IMG/VR virus record: IMGVR_UViG_3300042991_001152
Location: 1 to 32,625 of that record
Direction: 5' to 3' (one strand)
Origin: a virus
Length of the DNA stretch: 32,625 bases
The notes beneath the pieces are model-generated. The model did no database searches. It was not told the DNA's origin and worked only from the letters and a program-made list of their open reading frames with translations. The position numbers were made by a program, and so were the translations under genes. How positions within the stretch are numbered: the stretch's first letter is position 1; every line of letters begins with the position of its first letter. Positions 1 through 5,456 of the stretch are shown here, piece by piece.

Positions 1-261
1 GCCGTTGCCCGGGAGCAGCCCGACGGCCGCCGCCTGGCAGAGCGCGCCCGCGATCGACAGTGGGTCGCACCGCTGGAGCCCCTCGCTCACGCGGATGACG
101 TTGAGCGCGACGCTCGCCACGTGGCGCGCGTCGAGGCCGCGGACGGCCGCCTCCGAGATGCGCGCGAGCACACTCTCGTGCGTCAGCGTCCCCTGGATGC
201 GCGCGAGCGCCTGGGACTGCGGGACGATCTCTCCGTGGGACGTCGTCGCCGGTGCCGTCAT
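1..261 (-). CDS. recT: RecT-family ssDNA-annealing protein, N-terminal part (cut by window edge)
   Basis: The visible 87 codons encode the N-terminus of a RecT-like single-strand annealing protein, which pairs complementary ssDNA after end resection. The segment reads as a mainly helical lead followed by the RecT-type stretch with RVSEGLQRCDPLSIAGAL and QAAAVGLLPGNG, where members of the family carry a conserved 'Cys-x-Pro-x-Ser-(hydrophobic) ... Ala-(hydrophobic)-Gly-Leu' pattern. The ATG at 261 overlaps the TGA of the upstream exonuclease gene in an ATGA junction, so the two are translationally coupled. An exonuclease plus annealing-protein pair is the standard phage recombination module, which supports the call. 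The catalytic/binding core lies beyond the left edge, so only family membership can be judged. Confidence 0.75.
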   Translation of the reverse strand, partial: MTAPATTSHGEIVPQSQALARIQGTLTHESVLARISEAAVRGLDARHVASVALNVIRVSEGLQRCDPLSIAGALCQAAAVGLLPGNG

Positions 262-1160
262 CGTGCTTCCCTCCTCGTGAGCCGGAACACCCGGTACTCC
301 TCCCTCTCGATCACCGCCGCCGGCACCACGTACCGGCTCGCCCGGTAGCTCGCGCCGCTCGGGAGCACCCCCCCCGCGGCGTCCGCGATCGCGTGCTTCA
401 GGAGGCCGTCGAGTTCGCGCTTGCGTGCCTCGTCGGCCCTGATGCGAACTCGGACCTGCTGGAGATCCGCGTCCCACGCCTCGGCCTCGGGCGGGAGCGC
501 GACGTACTCCTCCCCCTCGGTCGTCGGGTAGAGCGCGGTGAGCGCGTGCGAGGCGCTCTCGGAGTCGTCGGGCGGCGGCGGGTCCTGCTCCCGGAGCCGG
601 CGCTGCATGTCCTCCCCGGCCTCGACGATGCGGGCGACCATGTCGAGGTTCCCCGGGACGCGCGCCCAGAGGAGCCGGAACGCGGGCGACGCGGTGAGGA
701 CGCCGACGATCGCGCGCTCCGCCCCGGTCACCAGCATCTGATGCTGGACCTGGGCCATGTAGTGCGGCGGCACCTCGCCGGCCGTCCAGCGCCGGAGCGC
801 GGCCGTCCCGACCGTCTTGAGCTCGACGGGCTCCCCGGCTGGCGTGCGCCAGTCCGGCGTGCACACCGCCCAGGGGTAGGCCACGCTCTGGAGGAGCAGG
901 CCCCATGGCTCGAGCGGCTTCCCGAGGCGCTCCGCGAGGAGGCGTCCGAGCGGCTCCTCGAGCGCGAGGCCGATCTCGACGTGCTCGACGTCGCCGAGGT
1001 CAGGCCGCTCGACCACACCGAGGAGCCGCGCGTACAGCTCCAGTCTCGAGCACCAGGGTGAGACGCCGAGGAGCGCCGCGGCGTCGGAGGAGCCGACGCG
1101 GCCCTGGTGGAGGTCGCGCCACTGCGGGTCGTCCGTGTGGCACAGCACGCGGTAGGTCAC
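258..1160 (-). CDS. YqaJ-type (lambda Exo-like) phage recombination exonuclease
   Basis: A 300-residue protein of the YqaJ viral recombinase family, a PD-(D/E)xK nuclease that resects dsDNA ends and hands ssDNA to a RecT-type annealer. The family hallmark near the N-terminus is present (residues 23-36, GSSDAAALLGVSPW). The likely active site is formed by E67/E68 (GLALEEPL), D103 (CTPDW), E113-x-K115 (PVELKT) and the Gln-rich helix Q137-Q141 (AQVQHQ). The C-terminal ~100 residues are charged and helical. GTG at 1160 is preferred because it forms a GTGA overlap with the upstream gene and places the motif at the usual distance; an upstream in-frame start at 1214 would overlap that gene further. 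It is followed by recT with an ATGA overlap. Confidence 0.85.
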   Translation of the reverse strand: MTYRVLCHTDDPQWRDLHQGRVGSSDAAALLGVSPWCSRLELYARLLGVVERPDLGDVEHVEIGLALEEPLGRLLAERLGKPLEPWGLLLQSVAYPWAVCTPDWRTPAGEPVELKTVGTAALRRWTAGEVPPHYMAQVQHQMLVTGAERAIVGVLTASPAFRLLWARVPGNLDMVARIVEAGEDMQRRLREQDPPPPDDSESASHALTALYPTTEGEEYVALPPEAEAWDADLQQVRVRIRADEARKRELDGLLKHAIADAAGGVLPSGASYRASRYVVPAAVIEREEYRVFRLTRREAR

Positions 1161-1327
1161 GGGCGCCTCGTCTCCCGCGCCGCCAGCTCGCGCCGCGCCC
1201 GGCAGGGCAGGCACATGCAGTCGAACTCCGGGGAGGGCGGGAGCGCGAGGCCGCAGGGCTCCTCGGCGCGCTCCCGGAGCCTCTCGAGCGGCATCCGGGC
1301 CATCGCGCAGTCGATCGGCGCGCTCAT
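1157..1327 (-). CDS. Small cysteine-containing protein of unknown function
   Basis: A 56-residue ORF starting MSAPIDCAMARM. It contains Cys at 7, 25, 37, 39 and 42, the last three as C-M-C-L-P-C, followed by a basic tail, which may bind a metal. The ATG overlaps the stop of the preceding membrane-protein gene (ATGA) and its own stop overlaps the GTG of the YqaJ gene (GTGA), so it sits inside the recombination operon. No family is recognised. The coding call rests on the coupled start and stop and on the G+C-rich third codon positions. Confidence 0.6.
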   Translation of the reverse strand: MSAPIDCAMARMPLERLRERAEEPCGLALPPSPEFDCMCLPCRARRELAARETRRP

Positions 1328-1503
1328 CGCACCACCCCGCACGCCTTGAGGAGCGCTGCGAGGCCGACGCCGAGGCCGACGCCGAGGAACGACAGCGCCA
1401 TCACGGCGGCGGCGAACGTCGCCCCGGCGCGGACGCGGGCCCCCTCCTTGTCGGAGAGGAGCGGCCCGTCGGCGCGGCTCCCGCCCCGCCTCGGCGCGCT
1501 CAC
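1324..1503 (-). CDS. Small single-span membrane protein
   Basis: A 59-residue protein with a hydrophilic N-terminus (about residues 1-27) and one hydrophobic segment (about 28-52, ATFAAAVMALSFLGVGLG followed by more apolar residues), ending in a short basic tail. The N-terminal half is basic and hydrophilic, so topology is uncertain. GTG at 1503 is chosen because it overlaps the TGA of the ribbon-helix-helix gene (GTGA). No family is recognised. Its place between a DNA-binding protein and the recombination genes gives no direct clue to function. Confidence 0.6.
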   Translation of the reverse strand: MSAPRRGGSRADGPLLSDKEGARVRAGATFAAAVMALSFLGVGLGVGLAALLKACGVVR

Positions 1504-1646
1504 GAGCGCACCGCTTGGCGCAGCAGCCGCTCGACGAGGTCCCGGAGCTGGACCTCCTCCCTCACCGCCCTCACCTTGAGGAGTTTGTGCAGGTCGCGCG
1601 GGATCTTGATCGCGGGCCTGCGGTCCGACTTCGCCGCTGCGCTCAT
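1500..1646 (-). CDS. Ribbon-helix-helix (Arc/CopG-like) protein
   Basis: A 48-residue protein with the size and pattern of a minimal ribbon-helix-helix repressor. After a short basic arm comes a beta-strand (RPAIKIPRDL, residues 10-19), then two helices (HKLLKVRAVREE and LRDLVERLLRQAV). RHH proteins act as dimers whose paired strands enter the DNA major groove. The ATG at 1646 has a GGAGG six bases upstream. It follows two XRE-type genes and probably contributes to control of this early operon; the operator is not known. Confidence 0.65.
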   Translation of the reverse strand: MSAAAKSDRRPAIKIPRDLHKLLKVRAVREEVQLRDLVERLLRQAVRS

Positions 1647-1688
1647 CGCTGGCCTCCATGCCCGGGGAGAGAGAATACATCCTGGGAC

Positions 1689-1976
1689 CTAGGAGTCAAG
1701 GGGATTCTGGGATTTATTCTGCGGGGGGAAGGGGCTCGCGGGTCTTGCGGGCTGAGGCCCGCGAGCCCCCCCGAGCCACCGGGCGAGAGCCTCCGCCACG
1801 AGCCTCGCCCGGGGCTCCGTCCCCAGCTCCCACCGGGCCCACGTCGCCCAGTGGACGCCGACCTGGGCCGCGGCCTCGTGCTGCGTCAGGCCACGCGAGA
1901 CCCGCGTGGACCACACCCGCTGGGCCAGGCTCCCGGGTGCCGGGGGACCGCCCCTCCGGCACCCGAACGTCGTCAC
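1689..1976 (-). CDS. XRE-family helix-turn-helix protein (second of tandem pair)
   Basis: A 95-residue protein with a Cro/C1-type HTH at about residues 28-52: RGLTQHEAAAQVGVHWATW, then ARWELG. The upstream neighbour carries the same core with the same spacing, so the two probably arose by tandem duplication. The C-terminal ~25 residues are Pro/Gly-rich and probably disordered. GTG at 1976 overlaps the stop of that paralogue (GTGA). The spread of XRE helices over only ~50 residues implies a minimal Cro-like DNA-binding protein. Its target is not visible; the palindrome-rich region at 5302-5456 is the best candidate in the window. Confidence 0.7.
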   Translation of the reverse strand: MTTFGCRRGGPPAPGSLAQRVWSTRVSRGLTQHEAAAQVGVHWATWARWELGTEPRARLVAEALARWLGGARGPQPARPASPFPPQNKSQNPLDS

Positions 1977-2164
1977 GGCGCGCCCCCGAGCCAGTTTTCG
2001 ACCGCCACGCGGTAGAGGCCCCGCGGCGGCCGCCCCGCCTCCCACCGGGCCCAGGTGGTGACGTCCACCCCGACCTGGGCCGCGGCTCCCGCCTGCGTGA
2101 GGCCGCGGACCGCCCGCGCCCCACGGAGGCGCTCCGCGAGGCTCCCTGCCGCCGGCGGGGTCAT
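1973..2164 (-). CDS. XRE-family helix-turn-helix protein (first of tandem pair)
   Basis: A 63-residue protein consisting almost only of a Cro/C1-type HTH: SLAERLRGARAVRGLTQAG, then AAAQVGVDVTTWARWEAG. It shares the GLTQ...AAAQVGV..TWARWE core with the next gene. The ATG at 2164 is preceded by GGAGGAG and overlaps the stop of the previous gene (ATGA). The size suits a Cro-like repressor that binds as a dimer. Two adjacent paralogues could recognise related operators or form a heterodimer; this is inference. Confidence 0.72.
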   Translation of the reverse strand: MTPPAAGSLAERLRGARAVRGLTQAGAAAQVGVDVTTWARWEAGRPPRGLYRVAVENWLGGAP

Positions 2165-2400
2165 GACTCCTCCGCGAGGCTCGCCCACGAGTCCCGGAGG
2201 ATCCACTCGGCGCAGGCCGGGTGGACACGGAGCCTCTCCGCCCCGTTGTGGGGCCAGCATCCGGCGTTCCCGCCCGCCCGGTGCGACTCCCGGAGCGCCT
2301 CGGGCATCCACTCCACGAGGACCCTCGCTCCCCCCTCGGGGGCCTCGCACCGGACGCCGGTGATCGTCCCGCACTCACAGATCTTCCTCGCCTGCCTCAT
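2161..2400 (-). CDS. Hypothetical protein with Cys/His residues
   Basis: A 79-residue protein starting MRQARKICECGTITGVRCEA. Cys at 8, 10 and 18 lie near the N-terminus, and further Cys and His residues occur mid-protein (GGNAGCWPH, VHPACAEWIL). This could be a small zinc-binding fold, but no known family was recognised. The start overlaps the TGA of the DUF5131 gene (ATGA), so expression is coupled to it. Confidence 0.6.
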   Translation of the reverse strand: MRQARKICECGTITGVRCEAPEGGARVLVEWMPEALRESHRAGGNAGCWPHNGAERLRVHPACAEWILRDSWASLAEES

Positions 2401-3128
2401 CGCTCGTCCTCCGGGTACTGCGTCCAGCGCCGGCCGTCCAGCACGGCCAGCGCCCCCTCGGCCTTATTCGGATGGCCCCCGATCTGTTTCAGGAACAGGG
2501 CCACGCCCCGCTCCTGGCACACGTCGCGGATCTCCCTGAGCCACGCCGCCTCGCACGGCCGGCAGCGGGGACCGCTCTCCCCGCCGACCACGACCCAGTC
2601 GATCGGCGCTCCCGGCGCGTCGAGCGCGGCCGCGAGCCCGGGCAGCGGCCCGAGGAGCGGCTCGACCGAGAGCCAGCGCACGGTCACGTGCGCGGCGTGC
2701 TCCCGGAGCTGCGCCACGCGGCCGAGGGCCCGCTCGTCCTCCACCGAGGTCCCCGCCCACACGTGCGCGGGGAGGTCCGGCCCGATGCGCTCGGGCCGCT
2801 TCGTGAGGACCTGCCACGTGTGGTCGGTCCTCGCCTCGATCACGCGGTAGGCGGCCGGCCGCCAGGGGTCGGCCGCGGGGTGGTAGAAATCGGACATGGA
2901 GCAGGGGAAAATGCGGGTCGGCGCCCAGGCGAGCGGGGCCAGCATCGTCCGCTCCGGGGCAAGGGCGAGGCGCCCGGTCCAGCGCCCCCGGGCCGCCACC
3001 CCCGCGTAGTGCGGGTGGACGCTCTGGAGGCGGGTGGCCATGCGCGCCGCGTAGCAGTGCGCGCAGCCCGCGGACACGGCCTCGCAGCCGACCCACGGGT
3101 TCCAGCTCTTCCCCGTCCACTCGATCAC
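2397..3128 (-). CDS. DUF5131 family protein (phage Gp37/Gp68-like)
   Basis: A 243-residue member of the DUF5131 / phage Gp37-Gp68 family, often described as radical-SAM-like. The diagnostic N-terminus is intact: IEWTGKSWNPWVGC, then the cluster C15-x6-C22-x2-C25-Y-A. Other family blocks are visible: a Ser-Asp-Phe motif (SMSDFYHP), WQVLTKRPER, WAGTSVED, RWLSVEPLLGP, DWVVVGGESG and the C-terminal LFLKQIGG. The three Cys resemble the ligands of a 4Fe-4S cluster, but spacing differs from the classic CX3CX2C, so the chemistry is inference. The substrate is unknown. GTG at 3128 overlaps the stop of an 18-codon ORF (GTGA), and the start places the EWTGKSWNP block at residues 3-11, as expected for the family. 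Confidence 0.85.
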   Translation of the reverse strand: MIEWTGKSWNPWVGCEAVSAGCAHCYAARMATRLQSVHPHYAGVAARGRWTGRLALAPERTMLAPLAWAPTRIFPCSMSDFYHPAADPWRPAAYRVIEARTDHTWQVLTKRPERIGPDLPAHVWAGTSVEDERALGRVAQLREHAAHVTVRWLSVEPLLGPLPGLAAALDAPGAPIDWVVVGGESGPRCRPCEAAWLREIRDVCQERGVALFLKQIGGHPNKAEGALAVLDGRRWTQYPEDER

Positions 3129-3181
3129 CGCGCGGCCCTCCGGGCCCAGCGCGCGAGCGCCCTGGCCACACGCATCGCCAC
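3125..3181 (-). CDS. Possible 18-residue basic micro-ORF
   Basis: GTG at 3181 follows GGAAAGG and opens an 18-codon frame (VAMRVARALARWARRAAR) whose stop overlaps the GTG of the DUF5131 gene. Its peptide is almost the same as the C-terminus of the 40-residue protein at 5179-5301, and the DNA is repeated too. It may be a remnant of that gene reused as a coupling leader. It is too short for certainty. Confidence 0.35.
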   Translation of the reverse strand: MAMRVARALARWARRAAR

Positions 3182-3183
3182 AT
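3138..3183. repeat. Dispersed repeat, copy 1 (second copy near 5189-5232)
   Basis: The DNA encoding the Arg/Ala-rich helix (ARALARWARR) is duplicated. In both copies the plus strand runs ctccgggcccagcg, then gcgagcgccc and acgcatcgccac, with few substitutions. Each copy lies at the 3' end of a small ORF whose stop overlaps the next start. This points to duplication of a gene end or coupling element rather than chance. Confidence 0.55.
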
Positions 3184-3191
3184 GCCTTTCC

Positions 3192-3207
3192 GGGGGCCTA
3201 AGCCCCC
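3192..3207. other. Inverted repeat around the stop codon of the 101-residue gene
   Basis: GGGGGCCTAAGCCCCC forms a 6-bp stem with a 4-nt loop, and the TAG stop of the gene at 3198-3503 lies in the loop. There is no T run, so it is not a standard intrinsic terminator. It may protect the transcript or tune coupling to the DUF5131 gene. Confidence 0.4.
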
Positions 3208-3503
3208 TGTTCGAGACTACGGCCGATCCAGGGGTCCACCCCCGGGCGCACCCGGGGGTAGACCGTCGGCCACGGCTCCGCCGGGAGGGTCTCCGGCGCG
3301 AGCCGCACCTGGTGGTAGGACCCGCTCCCCGTGCGGGTCCACCCCGACCGGAGGAAGGTCGCGTGTCGGCACGCGACCTCATCCGCCGTCACCCCGGGTC
3401 CGTAGACCTGGGGAGTCTGGCCTGGCTCGGTAGGCCAGGCCAGCCACCGGACCTCGCGCTCGGCGAGGTCCAATTTCCGGCGTGTTCCCCACTCCATGCT
3501 CAT
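3198..3503 (-). CDS. Hypothetical phage protein, 101 aa
   Basis: A 101-residue protein starting MSMEWGTRRKLDLAEREVRW. Composition is normal for a folded soluble protein and it is rich in Trp (WLAWPTEPG, SGWTRTGSGSYH, PWPTVYPRV). ATG at 3503 is ten bases after GGAGG and overlaps the stop of the upstream gene (ATGA); an ATG two codons later (3497) is possible. No family is recognised. Confidence 0.6.
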   Translation of the reverse strand: MSMEWGTRRKLDLAEREVRWLAWPTEPGQTPQVYGPGVTADEVACRHATFLRSGWTRTGSGSYHQVRLAPETLPAEPWPTVYPRVRPGVDPWIGRSLEQGA

Positions 3504-4072
3504 GGTTGCCCCACCTCCTCTGACGTCCGGTGGATGACCCAGGCCGGAGGAGCCTGGTCTCCCGGGGCGGCCACGACGGGGAGGGGCTCGATCACCCACT
3601 CCTCGAGGGCCGCCCTGATGTGTACGCAGACCTCCTCGGGCCATGCGGCGATGGCCCATTGAGTCTTGGGCCACGCGCAGCCCAAGGCCTCCTCCGGGCC
3701 CCAGTCGAAGTCCCCGGGGCCATAGAAGCACCACGTCCTGACCATCCAAGCCGCACGGGCTTGGATGGCTTGGCCGAGGCGGCCCCCCTTGTCCTTGGCC
3801 TGCCGGCGGCAGGACCCGAGCGGGGCGTGCGCTAGCCCCCCTGTGGTGAGGAGCCCCTCGATCTCCTCGCGGAGGGCCGCCGCCCCCTCGATGACGCTCG
3901 CCTGGTCGAGGACCAGGCGTCCGGCGAGCCGGAGAACCTCCGGCTCGGGCCGTCCCCCGAAGCGTACTCGGAGGAGACGGCGCGCTCCCCACTCCGCCGC
4001 CATCCTGGCGACAGCCACCTCTGGGCTCGGGGCCCGGGGTGGGAGAGCAGGATTCGTCCTGTAGATGCTCAT
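3500..4072 (-). CDS. Hypothetical phage protein, 190 aa
   Basis: A 190-residue soluble protein beginning MSIYRTNPALPPRAPSPEVA. A helical first half contains EVLRLAGRLVLDQASVIEGA. The C-terminal half is Trp-rich (WMVRTWCFYGPGDFDWGPEEA and VCVHIRAALEEWVIEPL). ATG at 4072 has GAGGAG five bases upstream and overlaps the stop of a 17-codon ORF (ATGA). It lies in the early-type operon; no family is recognised. Confidence 0.65.
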   Translation of the reverse strand: MSIYRTNPALPPRAPSPEVAVARMAAEWGARRLLRVRFGGRPEPEVLRLAGRLVLDQASVIEGAAALREEIEGLLTTGGLAHAPLGSCRRQAKDKGGRLGQAIQARAAWMVRTWCFYGPGDFDWGPEEALGCAWPKTQWAIAAWPEEVCVHIRAALEEWVIEPLPVVAAPGDQAPPAWVIHRTSEEVGQP

Positions 4073-4122
4073 AGCTGCTCCTCTTCCGACTGGAGGTCAC
4101 ACTTGTGGTGTGCCATGTCCAT
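4069..4122 (-). CDS. 17-residue microprotein / coupling leader
   Basis: AAAGGAGAGCC precedes ATG at 4122, an excellent initiation region for a frame of only 17 codons: MDMAHHKCDLQSEEEQL. Its stop overlaps the ATG of the 190-residue gene (CTATGAGC), and its own GAA-GAG-GAG codons form the SD of that gene. This looks like a translated leader. The initiation region is a near copy of the one in front of the gene at 4327-4719, so the leader may be the remnant of a duplicated gene start. Confidence 0.45.
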   Translation of the reverse strand: MDMAHHKCDLQSEEEQL

Positions 4123-4170
4123 GGCTCTCCTTTCAGCACCTCGACCACGACTCCGACCGCGACATCGACT
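4115..4170. repeat. Duplicated gene-start region, copy B (copy A near 4647-4697)
   Basis: Plus-strand copies A and B share tgtccatgg, ctctccttt, then cctcgaccacgac, ccgaccgcgac. They cover a G-rich hexamer run, the SD (AAAGGAGAGCC on the minus strand) and an ATG-GAC-AT start. Copy B has a 4-nt insertion before the hexamers and lacks the 4-nt atgg duplication. Beyond the start codons the copies diverge. The hexamer run in copy B continues into the Ser-Trp repeat gene. Confidence 0.6.
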
Positions 4171-4315
4171 CGGACACCGACCTCAACATCGACGACTCCG
4201 ACAACGACCACGACCGCGACCACGACCGTGGCCCGGACCACGACCACGACCACGACCGTGGCCTGGACCACGACACCGACACCTCGTAGCCGGCACGGAG
4301 TATGGAGGCCTTCAT
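4133..4315 (-). CDS. Ser/Arg/Trp low-complexity repeat protein, 60 aa
   Basis: ATG at 4315 lies six bases after GGGAGG and opens a 60-codon frame: a short head (MKASILRAGYEVSVSW) followed by SW, RS and SES repeats and ending WSRC. The DNA is built of TCGTGG-type hexamers, and this frame puts G or C at nearly every third position, as in real genes here. The other minus frame would give a Val repeat and the plus strand an Asp-His repeat; neither has an SD. The protein is predicted to be disordered, basic and aromatic. Function is unknown; nucleic-acid binding is only a guess from composition. Confidence 0.5.
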   Translation of the reverse strand: MKASILRAGYEVSVSWSRPRSWSWSWSGPRSWSRSWSLSESSMLRSVSESMSRSESWSRC

Positions 4316-4326
4316 GCCCCACCTCC

Positions 4327-4719
4327 CTACTTCACGTCCTTCGGGAGGGCGCTCGTCCACGGTCGCCCGTCCACGATGGCCCCGAGCCCGACGATCACGC
4401 CGTCGCCCGCGGGCTCCACCTCGCTGAGGTTCTCGGTGCATGTGGCCAGGTGGTACCGCCCCGTGTCCGCGACCCAAGCCGCCTCGTTGAGGACGAGGAA
4501 CTGGCCGACAATGGCGTGGACGCGGCCCGTCCATGTCATCGTCACCGTCCGGATAAGGTACGCCGCCCCGACCCGGAACGGCGCCACGACGTCCGGGTTG
4601 ACGAGCGCGGCGATCTCCCGCGCCTCCCGGATGGTGAGTTCGTTGATGTCCATGGATGGCTCTCCTTTACCTCGACCACGACCCCGACCGCGACCCCGTA
4701 GTGGACCGCGCTTGTGCAC
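4327..4719 (-). CDS. Conserved-looking hypothetical protein with two possible starts (130 or 108 aa)
   Basis: The core protein starts MDINELTIREAREIAALVNP and continues with VGAAYLIRTVTMTWTGRV, VLNEAAWVADTGRYHLA, GDGVIVGLGAIVDGRPW. Its AYLIRTVT...TGR...L.EAAWVADTGR...VIVG.G.I.D pattern looks like a small conserved protein found scattered in bacterial and phage genomes, which I recognise as recurrent but cannot name. ATG at 4653 has its own SD (AAAGGAGAGCC). An in-frame GTG at 4719, five bases after GGGAGG, would add 22 residues with an [10 protein letters not shown] run. Both starts look usable, so two forms may be made. The longer start is given here. Confidence 0.65.
   Translation of the reverse strand: MHKRGPLRGRGRGRGRGKGEPSMDINELTIREAREIAALVNPDVVAPFRVGAAYLIRTVTMTWTGRVHAIVGQFLVLNEAAWVADTGRYHLATCTENLSEVEPAGDGVIVGLGAIVDGRPWTSALPKDVK
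4647..4697. repeat. Duplicated gene-start region, copy A
   Basis: Partner of the repeat at 4115-4170. On the minus strand it reads as four GGTCGN hexamers, then GGTAAAGGAGAGCC and the ATG at 4653. Here the hexamers are read in frame as Arg-Gly; in copy B the same type of hexamer is read as Ser-Trp. Confidence 0.6.
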
Positions 4720-4741
4720 AACGACCTCCCTTCGTGTGACC

Positions 4742-5182
4742 CTATGGCCGCGTCGCAAAGTCTTGCAGCCCCTCGACAACCCGGGCGACGGCGCCCGGGA
4801 GGAACGACCTACGGACGACGGCCCGCACGTCGTCGTCCGTCCTCTCGAGTCGGCGGGGCTCCTCCACCTGGCCGGACTGGGTAACCCGGCGGACCATCGT
4901 GGTCCCCCAGGTCTCCTGCACCTCCCAGTGGCCGATGCCGGCCCCCGGGACTGGGGCCCACTCTGGGCCCGGCACGACCCCGTACTCGGCCACGTGGGCC
5001 CGGAGCGAATCGACCCGCTCCTGAGCCCACGCGTTGAGCACGGCCTTCGCCGCCGAGATGGCCGCCGCGACGGCGGTCATCTCGGCAGTACGGAACCTGG
5101 AGTGGTCGGAGTGACCGCCCCAGGCTATGGCGGCGTCCTGGACCGCCGCCACGCGACCGGCAGACGTGATGAGCGTCATCAT
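4742..5182 (-). CDS. Hypothetical phage protein, 146 aa
   Basis: A 146-residue protein starting MMTLITSAGRVAAVQDA. The N-terminal half is Ala-rich and helical (EMTAVAAAISAAKAVLNAWA). The middle has a beta-like stretch with Trp (EWAPVPGAGIGHWEVQETW), and the end is charged and helical. ATG-ATG at 5182 has GGAGG five bases upstream and overlaps the stop of the preceding 40-residue gene (ATGA). No family is recognised. Confidence 0.6.
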   Translation of the reverse strand: MMTLITSAGRVAAVQDAAIAWGGHSDHSRFRTAEMTAVAAAISAAKAVLNAWAQERVDSLRAHVAEYGVVPGPEWAPVPGAGIGHWEVQETWGTTMVRRVTQSGQVEEPRRLERTDDDVRAVVRRSFLPGAVARVVEGLQDFATRP

Positions 5183-5301
5183 GGCCGCCTCCGGGCCCAG
5201 CGGGCGAGCGCCCGGGCCAGACGCATCGCCACGTAGCGGGGGGCCCGCGGGCACCGCGCCCGCACGGCCTCGCCGGCACGCAGCAGCCTCTGCAGGCTCA
5301 T
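5179..5301 (-). CDS. Small Arg-rich protein, first gene of the leftward early-type operon
   Basis: ATG at 5301 lies seven bases after GGGAGG and encodes 40 residues, MSLQRLLRAGEAVRARCPRA and then an amphipathic Arg/Ala helix (MRLARALARWARR). It is the first ORF downstream of the intergenic region at 5302-5456. The last part is repeated at 3125-3181. It could be a small DNA-binding peptide or a leader; composition (more than a quarter Arg) is the only clue. Confidence 0.5.
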   Translation of the reverse strand: MSLQRLLRAGEAVRARCPRAPRYVAMRLARALARWARRRP

Positions 5302-5456
5302 CGGATCCCTCCCGCCGCGGGGCTCTCCCACGGCACCCTACAGCATAGCATGCGCCATGCCTAGCAGAATCGAGCCTAGCCTATGCCATAGCGTGCGCAT
5401 GGCTTGCGCAGGGGGGTAACGATCCGTTACGGTGCCGCGCACGATACTGTGCGTGG
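5302..5456 (-). promoter_or_regulatory. Palindrome-rich intergenic control region upstream of the early-type operon
   Basis: About 155 bp without a convincing gene, less G+C-rich than its surroundings. It holds several inverted repeats: GTAACG-ATC-CGTTAC (5417-5431), CTATG-C-CATAG near 5381-5391, CGCAC-GATACT-GTGCG near 5438-5453, and nested GCATGCGC/CATGC and CTAGG repeats between 5340 and 5400. These look like operators for dimeric repressors, for which the XRE and RHH proteins downstream are candidates. A weak -10-like TATGCT lies on the minus strand near 5345, but no good -35 pairs with it, so the promoter is inferred from position. Confidence 0.5.

Noticed and set aside
4065-4289. Plus-strand ORF with Asp-His repeats (DHDRDHD), which could look like a metal-binding protein.
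   Set aside because: No SD, and it is the antisense of the hexamer array better read as the Ser-Trp frame with an SD on the minus strand.
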